Assembly: GCA_036403795.1 (NCBI GenBank)
Contig: DASWQJ010000176.1
Coordinates: forward strand, 1-54,989
Origin: Stenotrophomonas_A sp036403795
Lineage (GTDB): Bacteria; Pseudomonadota; Gammaproteobacteria; Xanthomonadales; Xanthomonadaceae
Length of the DNA: 54,989 nt
Direction of reading: 5' to 3'
Shown piece by piece: positions 1 to 7,197 of this stretch (positions are counted from its first letter, which is position 1; the number at the start of each line of letters is the position of its first letter). Both the position numbers and the translations under genes were made by a program. Below the pieces are notes generated by a model that was not told the origin of the DNA, ran no database searches, and was given only the letters and a program-made list of their open reading frames with translations.

Positions 1-50
1 CCCGGCGCGTCTTGATCGAAGCCGTAACAACCACGCGCCTTGCGCCGTCC

Positions 51-231
51 TGTCGGGGTGGTGGGTCAGTGGGCCATGGATGGCCCACGTGCGGTGAGTG
101 CGGCCATGGATGGCCGCTCGAACCGCGACCCACCATCCCGACAGGGCGGGGCCCACACCGTAAGCCACCAAAACCAACCGCCAAACACCCACCGCGCCAA
201 CAACAAAAAACCCAACTCGCAAGCCGCGATC
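51..231. repeat. Left copy of 181-bp inverted flanking element
   Basis: The same 181-bp sequence occurs in reverse complement at 54809-54989 with about 12 mismatches counted by eye and no net indel. The outer 93 bp (51-143) is a nested palindrome. A 17-bp outer arm pair (51-67 with 127-143, one mismatch) encloses two small hairpins with the same GG loop: 69-77 with 80-88, and 100-107 with 110-117. The remaining part (144-231) is A/C-rich on this strand and non-coding. I see no open reading frame of its own, so it looks like a non-autonomous, REP-like dispersed element. The family is not one I can name. Confidence 0.85.
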
Positions 232-271
232 ACAAACACCCAGGAAAAGGCAGAACACCAACAAGAAGACC

Positions 272-296
272 AAAAAAAGGCCCGCTTGCGCAGGCC
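272..296 (-). terminator. Intrinsic terminator of the HDOD gene
   Basis: On the minus strand a 7-bp GC-rich stem (279-285 with 290-296, one G·U pair, 4-nt loop) is followed by seven consecutive T (272-278). It lies 26 bases beyond the stop codon of the HDOD gene and directly before the flanking repeat element. Confidence 0.8.
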
Positions 297-321
297 CCAT
301 GCAAAAGCGTCAGCAAGACCC

Positions 322-1437
322 TCAAGCCTCTGCTGCCAACCCAGTCAACGTCTCAGCCTGATCGCGCCATCCCGACAGACGCGCCTGCATGCCCACCTTG
401 GCCAGGTAAACCTCGTCCACCGGATCACCGGCAGCCAATGCCGTGGCGACATGCACCGCACCGGTGACCCAGAAACTGCGCGTGCTCGACCGCTGCGGCG
501 TGCGCTGGAAGGCCACCGCCTCGATGATCGGCATCGGCAAACCCCACAAACCCAGCAGATATGCGCCGGCCTCGGTATGACCGGGACGCTCGTCTGCCAC
601 CGCGTCGGCATCACGCTCGTTGCGAACCCCGGGCAGCAGCAGGCCAATATCGGCCAACAACGCCGCGGTGGCGCCGAGTTCGGCGCTGGAAGCCGGCAAC
701 ATCTTGGCGGCCAGCCGCGAAGACATCAACGCGCGGCGTTGCAGCGCATTTCGTTCGGCCACCGACAGGTTCTGCACGGCGAATACTTCGCTGGCCAACA
801 CCAGGTCGCGCAGCGTGGCCACGCCCAGGCGAGTCACCGCGGCGCGCAGATCAGTGATCGTGCGGCCACCTGAGAAGAACGCCGAATTGCACAACTGCAA
901 TACCTTCGCCGCGATCGCCGGATCGGCAGCGACCAACTTGGCGATGTCGCCAGCGTCGGTGTCTTCGTCTTCTTCCAGCGCGTGCATCAGCTTCATGTAC
1001 AGATGCGGCGGGGAGGGCAGTTTCTCGATTCGCCCGATCGCCGAGCGCAGGCGCGGGTTGTCGAGCAGCTCGCGCAGTTCTTCGAGGCTGGTGACCGCCT
1101 CCAGCAGCACTTCCGGTGCCAGCGGCAACGGCAGGAACCGATGCGCGATACCCAGGATGCGGGCCGGCGGCGAGCGCTGGCCGTCATCGGCGGAGATCAA
1201 CGCGATGCGGATGGTCTCCGGACGCAAGGTGCGGATCTGGCCCAGCAGCGTGGCCGCGGTGAGGTCGGGCAGTACCGGCGCCACGATGACCACGTCGATT
1301 GGCGACTGTGCGGCAGTGGCGATGGCCGAGTTCCCGTCCGACACTTGCTGCACCTGGAACTCGTCGCCCAGGTCGCTCAGATAATCGACCAGGTCCGACG
1401 GCAGACTGGCTTCGTCGCCGACAAACAAAATACGCAA
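322..1437 (-). CDS. HDOD-domain protein with degenerate receiver
   Basis: This 371-residue protein has an N-terminal response-regulator-like fold (about 1-120) and a C-terminal HDOD domain (about 130-330, containing LPSPPHLYMKLM and ADPAIAAKVLQLCNSAFF). HDOD proteins are usually signalling scaffolds or regulators. The receiver seems unable to be phosphorylated: the expected acceptor Asp is Ala53 (VVIVAPVLPDL), the acidic pair after strand 1 is reduced to GDE, and the strand-5 Lys is missing. I chose the TTG start because GGGGAAG lies just upstream and the receiver fold begins there (RILFVGDE). An upstream in-frame start at 1584 would add 49 residues of unconvincing composition. Function is inferred from the fold only. 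Confidence 0.8.
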   Translation of the reverse strand: MRILFVGDEASLPSDLVDYLSDLGDEFQVQQVSDGNSAIATAAQSPIDVVIVAPVLPDLTAATLLGQIRTLRPETIRIALISADDGQRSPPARILGIAHRFLPLPLAPEVLLEAVTSLEELRELLDNPRLRSAIGRIEKLPSPPHLYMKLMHALEEDEDTDAGDIAKLVAADPAIAAKVLQLCNSAFFSGGRTITDLRAAVTRLGVATLRDLVLASEVFAVQNLSVAERNALQRRALMSSRLAAKMLPASSAELGATAALLADIGLLLPGVRNERDADAVADERPGHTEAGAYLLGLWGLPMPIIEAVAFQRTPQRSSTRSFWVTGAVHVATALAAGDPVDEVYLAKVGMQARLSGWRDQAETLTGLAAEA

Positions 1438-1570
1438 GGCACTTCCCCAATGACGCCTGATACAACCAGGAAGGAGCCGGTGAGAGACGCGGCTCCGAGT
1501 GCGTTCAATGTACTGCAAGCCGCGCCGCGGGGCACCGCGGTCACCTTCGAAACGTGAACCCCATCTCCGT

Positions 1571-1590
1571 GCGGGGGCATGCACCCCCGC
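1571..1590. terminator. GC-rich hairpin downstream of ppa
   Basis: A perfect 7-bp stem (1571-1577 with 1584-1590) with a 6-nt loop lies 12 bases past the ppa stop. Neither strand has a T-tract, so it may be only a 3'-end stabilising hairpin or a weak terminator. Confidence 0.4.
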
Positions 1591-1602
1591 CGGATCGCCT
1601 GT

Positions 1603-2139
1603 TCAGGCGTTGTCGGACGCGTAGCTGGCCACGGCGTCGAGCAGGATCTGCTTGGCCTCGGTGGCGCCGCCCCAGCCGTCCAGCTTGACCCACTTGCCCT
1701 TTTCCAGGTCCTTGTAGTGCTCGAAGAAGTGGCCGATGCGCTCCAGCCAATGGCTGGACACCTGGCCGATATCTTCGATGTGCGCATAGCCGGAGAAGAT
1801 CTTGTCGACCGGTACGGCGAGGATCTTCTCGTCGCTGCCTGCCTCGTCGCTCATCCGCAGTACGCCGACCGGGCGGCAGCGCACGACCGAGCCCGGCACC
1901 AGCGGCAGCGGCAGCACGACCAGCACGTCGGCGGGGTCACCGTCGCCGCACAAGGTGTTGGGCACGTACCCGTAGTTGCAGGGGTAACGCAACGGGGTGG
2001 ACAGAATGCGGTCAACGAAGATCGCGCCGCTGGCCTTGTCGACTTCGTATTTGACCGGCTCGGAGTCCTTCGGGATCTCGATGACGACGTTGATTTCTTC
2101 CGGCAGGTTCTTGCCGGCGGTGACCAGTTCCAGGCCCAT
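1603..2139 (-). CDS. ppa: Inorganic pyrophosphatase, soluble
   Basis: This 178-residue family I pyrophosphatase hydrolyses cytosolic PPi to two phosphates, pulling biosynthetic reactions forward. Length matches the E. coli enzyme (about 176). The signature is intact: EIPKDSEPVKYEVDK, YPCNYGYVPNT, and the metal-binding GDGDPADVLVV. The start is the ATG in front of GLELVTAGKNL, preceded by CGGAG at proper spacing. A longer frame upstream is spurious. It lies 780 bases from a membrane H+-pyrophosphatase on the same strand, so the cell has both PPi-wasting and PPi-conserving enzymes at one locus. Confidence 0.97.
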   Translation of the reverse strand: MGLELVTAGKNLPEEINVVIEIPKDSEPVKYEVDKASGAIFVDRILSTPLRYPCNYGYVPNTLCGDGDPADVLVVLPLPLVPGSVVRCRPVGVLRMSDEAGSDEKILAVPVDKIFSGYAHIEDIGQVSSHWLERIGHFFEHYKDLEKGKWVKLDGWGGATEAKQILLDAVASYASDNA

Positions 2140-2326
2140 GCGTGCTCCGAGGCGGTTGTGCTTGATGAGGGCGCGAATTCTACGCCTTCGGCTGTTGCGC
2201 TGCAGCGAAGAGGGGTTTGCCGACCCCTCGTAGCGCTGGACGTGGCGTTGGCGCCGGGCAGCCTGCCGATACCGGCTCGCAAGGCCCTCGACGAGGATGG
2301 GTTTCTTCCACAGCGCAGGAGCGCGC

Positions 2327-2860
2327 ATGAAAACGATCAGGACGCCGCCCCCCGGAATCCGGGGCAGAAAATGGACCGCCGCGGCGGGTGCGGCTGGCCT
2401 GCTGGCGATGGTCCTGCCCCTGGCTGGCAGTGCATCAGCCCAGGCGCCGGCCAAGGCTCGCTATGTGGATGCGGCCGATTACCCTGCGGCTGGCGAGGGC
2501 TGGGAGGCCTCCCACGATCTCGAGCGGCGGCTCGCCCGCGACTTCGACCAGATATGCGGAGACACCTTTTGCGAGGGCGACTACAGCGATTACCAGCCGC
2601 TCCGACTGCGGTGTTCTGTGAACGCAGCCACCGGGATGATGAAGCGGTGCCTGTGGACTTTTGCAGCCAGCGAACTGTCGGTGGAGCCGGCTACCGGGCA
2701 CTTGCGCACGGACACCCGTGCCTGGGCCTGCCCGATCGGATTGTCGCGTGGCCTGACACGCCAGGAAATGATTGTTGCGCTGGCGGGGCCTGCCCCGCTG
2801 TTCGAGCCGATGCCGCATGGCGGGGCGCCGATTTACGACAGCCTGATCGACTGCCTGTAA
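2327..2860 (+). CDS. Exported Cys-containing protein, unknown function
   Basis: This 177-residue protein has an N-terminal signal peptide: a positive n-region (MKTIRTPPPGIRGRKW), a hydrophobic core AAAGAAGLLAMVLPLAG, and a likely signal peptidase I site near ASAQA. The mature part has six cysteines (QICGDTFCEG, LRCSV, MKRCLW, AWACPIG, LIDCL), which suggests disulfides in the periplasm. The start is supported by AGGAG five bases upstream; an in-frame ATG at 2297 lacks one. It stands alone between the two pyrophosphatase genes, on the opposite strand. I recognise no family. Confidence 0.75.
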   Translation: MKTIRTPPPGIRGRKWTAAAGAAGLLAMVLPLAGSASAQAPAKARYVDAADYPAAGEGWEASHDLERRLARDFDQICGDTFCEGDYSDYQPLRLRCSVNAATGMMKRCLWTFAASELSVEPATGHLRTDTRAWACPIGLSRGLTRQEMIVALAGPAPLFEPMPHGGAPIYDSLIDCL

Positions 2861-2864
2861 GGCA

Positions 2865-2898
2865 ACCGGCCCCGCGAGCGATGCTGCGCGGGGCCGGT
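2865..2898. terminator. Bidirectional hairpin between convergent genes
   Basis: A perfect 12-bp stem (2865-2876 with 2887-2898, 10-nt loop) sits in the 57 bp between the stop of the exported protein and the stop of hppA. It is very stable but has no T-tract, so it is best read as a shared transcription-end structure. Confidence 0.6.
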
Positions 2899-2917
2899 CG
2901 ATGCGGACAGGTAAGCG

Positions 2918-4945
2918 TTACAGCAGGGGCACCATCAGCAATGCCACGATATTGATGATCTTGATCAAAGGATTGATCGCCGGACCTGCGGTGTCCTTAT
3001 AGGGATCGCCGACGGTATCGCCGGTCACCGCCGCCTTGTGGGCTTCGCTGCCCTTGCCGCCATGGTGGCCGTCTTCGATGTATTTCTTCGCGTTGTCCCA
3101 GGCGCCGCCGCCGGTGGTCATGGAAATCGCCACGAACAGGCCGGTGACGATCGTGCCGATCAGCAGGCCACCCAAGGCGCGTGGGCCCAGCAACAGGCCG
3201 ACCACAACGGGCACCAACACCGGCAACAGCGACGGCACGATCATTTCCTTGATGGCCGACCGGGTCAGCATATCCACCGCGCGGTGGTACTGCGGCTTTG
3301 CCGTGCCTTCCATGATGCCGGGGATCTCGCGGAACTGGCGACGCACTTCTTCCACCACTGCCCCGGCCGCGCGGCCCACCGCTTCCATGGCCATTGCGCC
3401 AAACAGGTAGGGGATCAGGCCGCCCAGCAACAAGCCGATGATCACGGTGTGGTCCGACAGATCGAACGCGAAGACCTCGGTCGGGTGGGCGGCCTGCAGG
3501 TTGTGCGTGTAGTCGGCAAACAGCACCAGTGCCGCCAGTGCGGCCGAGCCGATCGCATAACCTTTGGTCACCGCCTTGGTGGTGTTGCCCACCGCATCCA
3601 GCGGATCGGTCACCGCCCGCACTTCCGGCGGCAGTTCGGCCATTTCGGCGATGCCGCCGGCGTTGTCGGTGATCGGGCCGTAGGCATCCAAGGCCACGAT
3701 CATGCCGGCCATCGACAGCATGGCCGTAGCCGCGATGGCGATGCCATACAACCCGCCGAAGTGAAACGCGCCCCAGATCGCCGCGCATACGGCCACCACC
3801 GGCAGTGCCGTGGATTTCATGGAGACGCCAAGCCCGGCGATGATGTTGGTGCCGTGACCGGTCGTGCTGGCCGCCGCCACGTGCTGCACCGGCTTGTAGT
3901 TCGTGCCGGTGTAGTACTCGGTGATCCAGACGATCAGGCCGGTCAGCACGAGGCCGATCAGCGCGCAAATATAGATGGCGTTGGCCCCGTGCTGGTTCTC
4001 GCCCATCAGCGCCTGGGTGATTGGCCAGAATGCGATCGCAGCCAGCACGCCGGAAACGATCACGCCCTTGTAGAGCGCACCCATGATCGAGCCACCCGGC
4101 TTGGTCTTGACGAAGGTCGCACCGATGATCGATGCGATGATCGAGGCGCCGCCGAGCACCAGCGGATAAAGCACCGCATGCGGGCCGACCTCGTTGATCA
4201 GCAAGCCGCCCAGCAGCATCGTGGCAATCACCGTCACCGCGTAGGTCTCGAACAGGTCCGCCGCCATGCCGGCGCAATCGCCCACGTTGTCGCCCACGTT
4301 GTCAGCGATCACCGCCGGATTGCGCGGGTCGTCCTCGGGGATGCCGGCCTCTACCTTGCCCACCAGGTCGGCGCCGACATCAGCCCCTTTGGTGAAGATG
4401 CCGCCGCCCAGCCGCGCGAAGATCGAGATCAGCGATGAGCCAAACGCCAGCCCTACCAACGCGTGCAGGTTGGCCTCCAGCGGCAAACCCAGGCGCTGCA
4501 GCAATGCGTAGTAGCCGGCCACGCCCAACAGGCCGAGCCCGACTACCAGCATTCCGGTAATGGCGCCGCCGCGGAAGGCGACATCCATGGCCTTGCCCAA
4601 GCCGTGTCGCGCCGCTTCTGCCGTGCGCACGTTGGCTCGCACCGACACGTTCATGCCGATGTATCCGGCCAGGCCCGACAACACGGCGCCGATCGCAAAC
4701 CCCAGCGCGGTGTACCAGCTCAGGAACACGCCCACCAGCACGAACAACACGGCGCCGACGATGCCGATGGTGAGGTATTGCCGATTGAGGTAGGCGCGTG
4801 CCCCCTCCTGGATGGCTGCTGCGATCTCCTGCATGCGCGCGTTGCCCGAAGGCTGCGCCAGGATCCAGCGTGCGGACACGATGCCGTAAAGTATTGCCAG
4901 CAGCGCACAGCCCAACGCTAGCGCCAACCCATATTGTTCCAGCAT
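2918..4945 (-). CDS. hppA: Membrane H+-translocating pyrophosphatase, K+-independent
   Basis: This 675-residue polytopic membrane protein couples PPi hydrolysis to ion pumping. The PPi site is clear: GADVGADLVGKVE and the Asp-rich NVGDNVGDCAGMAADLFETY. The K+-dependence motif reads GNTTKAVTKG, with Lys457 and Thr460. In this family Lys/Thr at these positions marks K+-independent proton pumps of the Rhodospirillum type. The start is the ATG before LEQYGLALALG, preceded by GGGAGGGG. The sequence upstream in frame is not protein-like. It probably recovers energy from PPi or makes PPi for the nearby PPi-dependent phosphofructokinase. Proton specificity is inferred from the motif, not shown. Confidence 0.96.
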   Translation of the reverse strand: MLEQYGLALALGCALLAILYGIVSARWILAQPSGNARMQEIAAAIQEGARAYLNRQYLTIGIVGAVLFVLVGVFLSWYTALGFAIGAVLSGLAGYIGMNVSVRANVRTAEAARHGLGKAMDVAFRGGAITGMLVVGLGLLGVAGYYALLQRLGLPLEANLHALVGLAFGSSLISIFARLGGGIFTKGADVGADLVGKVEAGIPEDDPRNPAVIADNVGDNVGDCAGMAADLFETYAVTVIATMLLGGLLINEVGPHAVLYPLVLGGASIIASIIGATFVKTKPGGSIMGALYKGVIVSGVLAAIAFWPITQALMGENQHGANAIYICALIGLVLTGLIVWITEYYTGTNYKPVQHVAAASTTGHGTNIIAGLGVSMKSTALPVVAVCAAIWGAFHFGGLYGIAIAATAMLSMAGMIVALDAYGPITDNAGGIAEMAELPPEVRAVTDPLDAVGNTTKAVTKGYAIGSAALAALVLFADYTHNLQAAHPTEVFAFDLSDHTVIIGLLLGGLIPYLFGAMAMEAVGRAAGAVVEEVRRQFREIPGIMEGTAKPQYHRAVDMLTRSAIKEMIVPSLLPVLVPVVVGLLLGPRALGGLLIGTIVTGLFVAISMTTGGGAWDNAKKYIEDGHHGGKGSEAHKAAVTGDTVGDPYKDTAGPAINPLIKIINIVALLMVPLL

Positions 4946-5253
4946 GACCCCTCCCAAGGATGTGATGTCGCCCGGTGCGGGACGAACACAGGAGGGTGCG
5001 GATCGATCGGTAAGCGGAAACCACGGAACGTTGTAGGCCGCTCGGCCGCAAGCGCACGTCGCGATGTTCGAACTGCCCTGGATCGGTTTCGAGTATGCCC
5101 GCCGGTCGCCAATGCCGCCAGACGCGGTGCCGCAAAGTGGCCGCAGCCCCACGCAGAGGGCCTCTGGAGGCAATGGCAGCAGCCCTTTGGCCTTTGTCGC
5201 GGTGTTCAGTGGCAACGTGACAGCCTGCCCACTTTCCGACACCGAGCGAGCCC
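4946..5253. other. 308-bp divergent intergenic region
   Basis: This non-coding stretch separates hppA (minus) from an exported protein gene (plus). It must hold promoters for both, but I found no convincing -35/-10 pair. The only clear signal is the strong hppA ribosome-binding site at its left edge. Several reading frames cross it, but none has protein-like composition. Confidence 0.5.
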
Positions 5254-5766
5254 ATGAAGTCGAGACTGCTGTTGTGCGGTGGCCTGTTGGCCGTCGCTTT
5301 GCCGGTGCTGGCCGCCGATCCCGCACCCGAGCTGCAACGTGCCGTTGGTGCCCCGCAGGCCGTGGGGGCAGTGCATACGCTGCGCCAGATTCCGGAAGCC
5401 TGTGCCAGGCTGGAAGGCGTGTTTACCGGCCAGGCTGCCGAGCCCTACCGCTTCTCGGTGGTGCGAAGCAATCCGACCTGCCAGCCGCGCTCACGTTTCG
5501 TCGATTACGCCAAGGCAGCGCCGAGCGAGGCGGCCGGTTGGAAACTCAACGACATCATTCGCGTGCCCCATGCCGGTTGCGCGAGCCAGCAAGCCGTGGT
5601 GAAAGTCTGGCGCAAGCCTGCCGACAACCAGCCGCCGGCGCTCGACGGACAGGGACAGTCGCGCATCTACCTGGAAGAAGCGAAGAAAAAAGCGGCCAGC
5701 GGCCAGGTCGCCCAGGTGCCGCTGTATGCGGCGCAGATGCAGGTCGAGGGCAAGGCCTGCGATTGA
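5254..5766 (+). CDS. Exported protein, unknown function
   Basis: This 170-residue protein has a textbook signal peptide (MKSRLLLCGGLLAVALPVLAADP, cleavage after VLA-A). The mature protein is hydrophilic with four cysteines (EACARLEG, NPTCQPRS, HAGCASQQ, GKACD), probably two periplasmic disulfides, and a Lys/Glu-rich helix near the C-terminus (YLEEAKKKAASGQ). The start follows directly from the signal peptide, although the ribosome-binding site is weak. I do not recognise the family. It is monocistronic and converges on the DUF2846 gene. Confidence 0.75.
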   Translation: MKSRLLLCGGLLAVALPVLAADPAPELQRAVGAPQAVGAVHTLRQIPEACARLEGVFTGQAAEPYRFSVVRSNPTCQPRSRFVDYAKAAPSEAAGWKLNDIIRVPHAGCASQQAVVKVWRKPADNQPPALDGQGQSRIYLEEAKKKAASGQVAQVPLYAAQMQVEGKACD

Positions 5767-5828
5767 CAGGCGCTGCGGCGGCGCTGGCGTGCCGTCACCG
5801 GTGTTGCATCGACTGCACTGAAGCAATC

Positions 5829-5851
5829 GACGTGCCGGGACCCGGCACGTC
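5829..5851. terminator. Hairpin between convergent exported-protein genes
   Basis: A near-perfect inverted repeat (5829-5839 with 5841-5851, effectively a 10-bp stem with a 3-nt loop) lies between two convergent stops. The T-content after it is modest on the plus strand (GTGCTTGAT) and absent on the minus strand. Probably a shared transcription end. Confidence 0.5.
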
Positions 5852-5875
5852 GTGCTTGATCGCATGATCGGTTGC

Positions 5876-6343
5876 TTATTCGACGCGATCGAGCTTGCTG
5901 GCCATGCCGGAGAAGGTGGCTTCGTCCGAGGGTGCAAGATTGGGACGACCGCTCAACACGCCCATGTTCATGCTGCCCATCACGAAATAGGTTTCGCCGG
6001 CCTCGACCTCCAGGTCCAGCACGTCCTTGGCCTCGGAGTGCACGGTGTATTGGTGATGGCCAGGGTCGACCAGCGAGACGAAATACTTGCCGCTGCGCAG
6101 TTTGCCCAACTCGTTGTCACCTTCGCGCACCTTGAAGCCGAACGCGCCGCCGACGAACTTCGACGGGCGGAAGAACACGATCTGAGCCTTGTCTGCCGGC
6201 GCAGCCTGGATCGCATTGGCGGTGGCATCGGCGCTGGCAACGGTCGAGGCCTCGGTGCCGGTCGAGTCGGCCGCTTGGGCGGCAAAACTGCCACTGGCGG
6301 CAAAGGCGATCAACAAAGAGGCGAGAGTCAAACGATGGCGCAT
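5876..6343 (-). CDS. DUF2846-type exported protein
   Basis: This 155-residue protein has a signal peptide (MRHRLTLASLLIAFAASGSFAAQAADS) and a low-complexity Ala/Thr spacer. A compact beta-rich domain from about residue 50 (AQIVFFRPSKFVGG, YFVSLVDPGHHQY, ETYFVMGSMNMG) matches the DUF2846 pattern of envelope proteins. There is no lipobox Cys, so it is probably soluble periplasmic. AAGGA lies eight bases before the ATG. The start lies inside the 3' end of the upstream gene (16-base overlap), so the two are co-transcribed and probably translationally coupled. Molecular function unknown. Confidence 0.75.
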   Translation of the reverse strand: MRHRLTLASLLIAFAASGSFAAQAADSTGTEASTVASADATANAIQAAPADKAQIVFFRPSKFVGGAFGFKVREGDNELGKLRSGKYFVSLVDPGHHQYTVHSEAKDVLDLEVEAGETYFVMGSMNMGVLSGRPNLAPSDEATFSGMASKLDRVE

Positions 6344-7035
6344 GGGTCGCTGTCCTTTTCAGTGGGTGGGTTGGTGGGTACGACGGAAGACACGGGATCG
6401 AATTCGGTACGCAGTCGCGCGCTGCCGTGCGTGCCGGCGGGAATGACAATGTCGCGGCCGCGCACCAGCAGACCGGGCAGGCCGAGCGCCAGGCCCAGGC
6501 CGACCGCAAGCCCCTGGGCGTTCTTGCCGCTGCCGCCCAGGCTGAAGCCACGCAAGGGAATGCAGTGCGAGTCCGAGCGCAACCAGCGTGCCGCGACGAG
6601 CAATTCGCCGGCACCGCCACCGGCGCGGGGTCCTGCGGCGTGCACCACTTGGCCAACGCCGGCCAGGCCAGCGGGTAGGCGCTGCACGCCATCGATCACC
6701 AGCGGCGCGGCGAGTCGGATCGGGAAAGCGTCGCCGCGTTGGCGGGAGGCGGAACTGATTTCTTCCATGATCTCGATCTCCACCGGTGTTCCGGCAGGTA
6801 TCGCGAGCAGTGTGTTGGGTGTGGAAGACGTGGATGCAGACGGAAGTTGTGCAGGCACGGCCACGGCGATCGGCAGCTGCCCTGACATCGGCCCGGAAGG
6901 CTCGGCTGTGGAGACCTCGACCGGCAGTGTTTCAGTAGAAGACGGCGTCTGCGTCCCGAAGGCCAGGCCAGGAGCCAACACGAATGCTACGCACAGCCCT
7001 GCCGCCGTTACCGGCGCCGATCGCGATCCCTGCAC
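6328..7035 (-). CDS. Exported protein, unknown, coupled to DUF2846 gene
   Basis: This 235-residue protein has an N-terminal hydrophobic export signal (APVTAAGLCVAFVLAPGLAFG). A Ser/Thr/Pro-rich linker follows to about residue 75, then a domain with repeated short hydrophobic strands (LLAIPAGTPVEIEIMEEISS, GDAFPIRLAAPLVIDG) and a Gly/Leu-rich stretch (LAVGLGLALGLPGLLV) that could insert in or lie on a membrane. Its end overlaps the start of the DUF2846 gene by 16 bases. The strand order IPAGTPVEIEI…GDxFxxRLxxPL is like exported beta-sandwich proteins, but I cannot assign a family. Confidence 0.65.
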   Translation of the reverse strand: MQGSRSAPVTAAGLCVAFVLAPGLAFGTQTPSSTETLPVEVSTAEPSGPMSGQLPIAVAVPAQLPSASTSSTPNTLLAIPAGTPVEIEIMEEISSASRQRGDAFPIRLAAPLVIDGVQRLPAGLAGVGQVVHAAGPRAGGGAGELLVAARWLRSDSHCIPLRGFSLGGSGKNAQGLAVGLGLALGLPGLLVRGRDIVIPAGTHGSARLRTEFDPVSSVVPTNPPTEKDSDPCAIV

Positions 7036-7197
7036 GTGTTGTCCCCTGTAGCCGCGGCACCGGTTCGGCGCGCTGGCGGGCGATCCTAGCGTGCAGTGAG
7101 TCTGTGTGCCAGATGCACTGCATCATGTGGGGCGGGAGCGGGTTCACCGCCGCTGCCACTGCCGCCACGCCACGCGGGCCCCGGCGGGGCCGCATCA

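Noticed and set aside
12..873. Plus-strand frames through the left repeat into the HDOD gene
   Set aside because: They cross the palindromic element and the terminator and are antisense to the HDOD gene; composition is not protein-like.
1579..2955. 458-codon open frame on the plus strand across ppa
   Set aside because: Antisense shadow of ppa in high-GC DNA; His/Gly/Arg-rich composition, no start context and no family resemblance.
3038..4438. 466-codon open frame antisense to hppA
   Set aside because: His/Gln/Asp-rich composition typical of GC-rich antisense frames; hppA on the other strand is unmistakable.
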